IMG/VR virus record: IMGVR_UViG_3300042349_000702
Location: 1-31,500 of that record
Length of the DNA stretch: 31,500 bases
Reading direction: 5' to 3' (one strand)
Origin: a virus
Shown piece by piece: positions 31,301 through 31,500 of this stretch. Each line of letters opens with the position of its first letter. The first letter of the stretch is position 1. A model generated the notes under the pieces. It saw only the letters and a list, made by a program, of their open reading frames with translations. It was not told the DNA's origin and searched no databases. A program made the translations under genes and the position numbers.

Positions 31301-31500
31301 CAACTGATTCAATTCGGGATATAGTATCTGAAATCTCCTCTATCGATTCTTCCCAACGTTTCAGTAACTGCAGAGTCCGTTTGTCGTTAAACAAGTTAGA
31401 TGCTAGTGGAAAGTATTCTAACTACACACAAAACGAAATCTTTCCGGTTACCGTTTCTGCTGGTAACGATGTAATAACCTCCTTGTATCGAGACGAACTG
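28315..31500 (+). CDS. Giant LRR-like adhesin, 3' end off the right edge
   Basis: An open frame from ATG 28315 runs without a stop to the window edge, giving at least 1062 residues. The start MADSFFPGFGRFSRPDIGL follows a GGTGG ribosome-site-like stretch and a promoter motif 22 bases upstream. From about residue 330 the protein shows leucine-rich-repeat-like strands: 'LPLWLKTLGTKLRTLDLSGSGD', 'LPKMSNNG', 'LRTLSLYGSGT', 'LRNLSIN', 'ALDLSVNGISGYV', 'ITVDLSSNSLS', and a repeat-like 'SALNTLSLGDRF'. LRR domains usually bind proteins or glycans, so a receptor-binding or adhesive role is inferred. I have not seen this arrangement described as a standard tail protein. Its C-terminus and any anchor are outside the window. 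Confidence 0.85.
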   Translation, partial: MADSFFPGFGRFSRPDIGLVSDSTANLAEIFDSDKRDALRNILIRPEILDRLYGVSEPITREDLRSASGLSRLLLPSLHQIHTVYNDSIPTRLYINKEYYSPEFHLGGIGSPSQNTPNVIIFNGSIQCSGAQYRTNTIGELLFSNPSRKNVALSTSRASLFNAETDPNNVGYFLSALYPGSIRVRRRSHVNRIILPKSSFLTKSPVVENPSHAITVNIDNGNTGATVPVRLLATKNTPLRVYCRLATGQIRFTFTDSTAPYFFGYQIQPAQQRPNSPLVEFLPVTQQTQTEGSTTFTLNIDITTTGYQNLYDLYLYLYVNPEKVKGIEFSGIDVREFPDRKDLGLIGFNNLETFAMSGGSMTVLPLWLKTLGTKLRTLDLSGSGDTWRSGPMGWFDYRDSSATPSFSFPLYTGISYLTVPKTGAIVNEDGDDWSDTLFEKYVLNQSRTAGTDYRQFSALNTLSLGDRFYGFSPRFDDVFPDLRNLSWSRKGGRSYRFLFGSLPKMSNNGNLLSYDIEASGASGSLLDIGTSTNPSNNGHVSKYKFVNFNVGGQYFITNNISGYIGNPSENWSAWRTNTVGINMVYTGSGLSINLQNSTWENLITLDAAFSGGAQFTTPASPLRIPKLRTLSLYGSGTTGAMPQLGTTLDTGALESISIGACNGISAVVSNTVNYLLPENFASIRPEGSEHKISSFEVSYFAPSYRFREKDLVNLVNLSSFNSQYSGLTGKFPIFPLKLKYETDTKEINIYSAACSFNDLRNLSINTSNFYFARDVRNLVLWSQNPSGGGALLPNFSGTSTTNLQTVDISNSQPSTYRSDWSVPGLRDSVVRATDAPTEVAGLSLTRSTQPDPADNVYVLTGTSNFRQLVQVGDGIRTSSNGPVVSRVVSVYDTSVVIDSDISGTLPSPLYFSRQTNDISTWFENGFSSLLLFRASNCKLSGTLNIRNGFGSIRDDSYSALDLSVNGISGYVIGSLGRVFSGNSRKITVDLSSNSLSTDSIRDIVSEISSIDSSQRFSNCRVRLSLNKLDASGKYSNYTQNEIFPVTVSAGNDVITSLYRDEL

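Overview
This window looks like the late structural region of a tailed phage that infects cyanobacteria. Most of its proteins are virion proteins: a Mu-type (DUF935/gp29-like) portal, followed by about 27 kb of tail-fibre, tailspike and large adhesin-like genes. Several carry sequence signatures I associate with cyanophage virion proteins: the 'KRPLSTSILDGELAVNY' start, the 'LTVQGTTTTINSTT...DKNIVLA' block, 'FRYQPGR' with 'KYGASYYIDGGDKGT', and 'SLLGI-R...TY..DP..W'. No tRNA, integrase, transposase, CRISPR array or reverse transcriptase was seen. Assignment to a cyanophage rests on remembered family resemblance, not on a search.

Layout. Positions 1-954 hold a partial gene on the minus strand, cut by the left edge. 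A divergent promoter region (977-1018) separates it from a plus-strand group of three partly overlapping small genes (1043-2497) that leads into the portal gene (2506-4455). Next come a small possible tail-tube-like gene (4508), a Cys-rich protein with carbohydrate-binding-like segments (4951), two fibre proteins (5828 and 6550), and a run of four large fibre genes (7437-17015). Three of those four share near-identical DNA modules but have different C-termini; one ends in an S74 autoprocessing chaperone and another in a G2-like domain. A small gene (17082) faces a two-gene minus-strand island (17404-17906). Three small genes (18007-18904), a beta-helix tailspike (18922), two paralogous giant structural proteins (21186 and 24243) and a leucine-rich-repeat-like giant protein (28315, running off the right edge) complete the window.

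The most interesting signal is a dispersed DNA motif, GTTGAAAGC followed by 3-4 bases and RTAG. It occurs eleven times (nine close matches, two looser), always 12-42 bases before a start codon and in the direction of that gene. It is present on both strands and divides the window into transcription units. I read it as the phage's late promoter. It is one compact block, sometimes ending in TATAGGG, so a single-subunit phage RNA polymerase or a phage-encoded sigma factor are both possible readers. The minus-strand island lacks the motif. It has instead a candidate extended -10 promoter and a convincing intrinsic terminator, suggesting early, host-polymerase transcription.

Together the genes would build the portal and an unusually elaborate receptor-binding apparatus with several alternative or co-displayed adhesins. 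There is no gene-free stretch longer than 300 bases.
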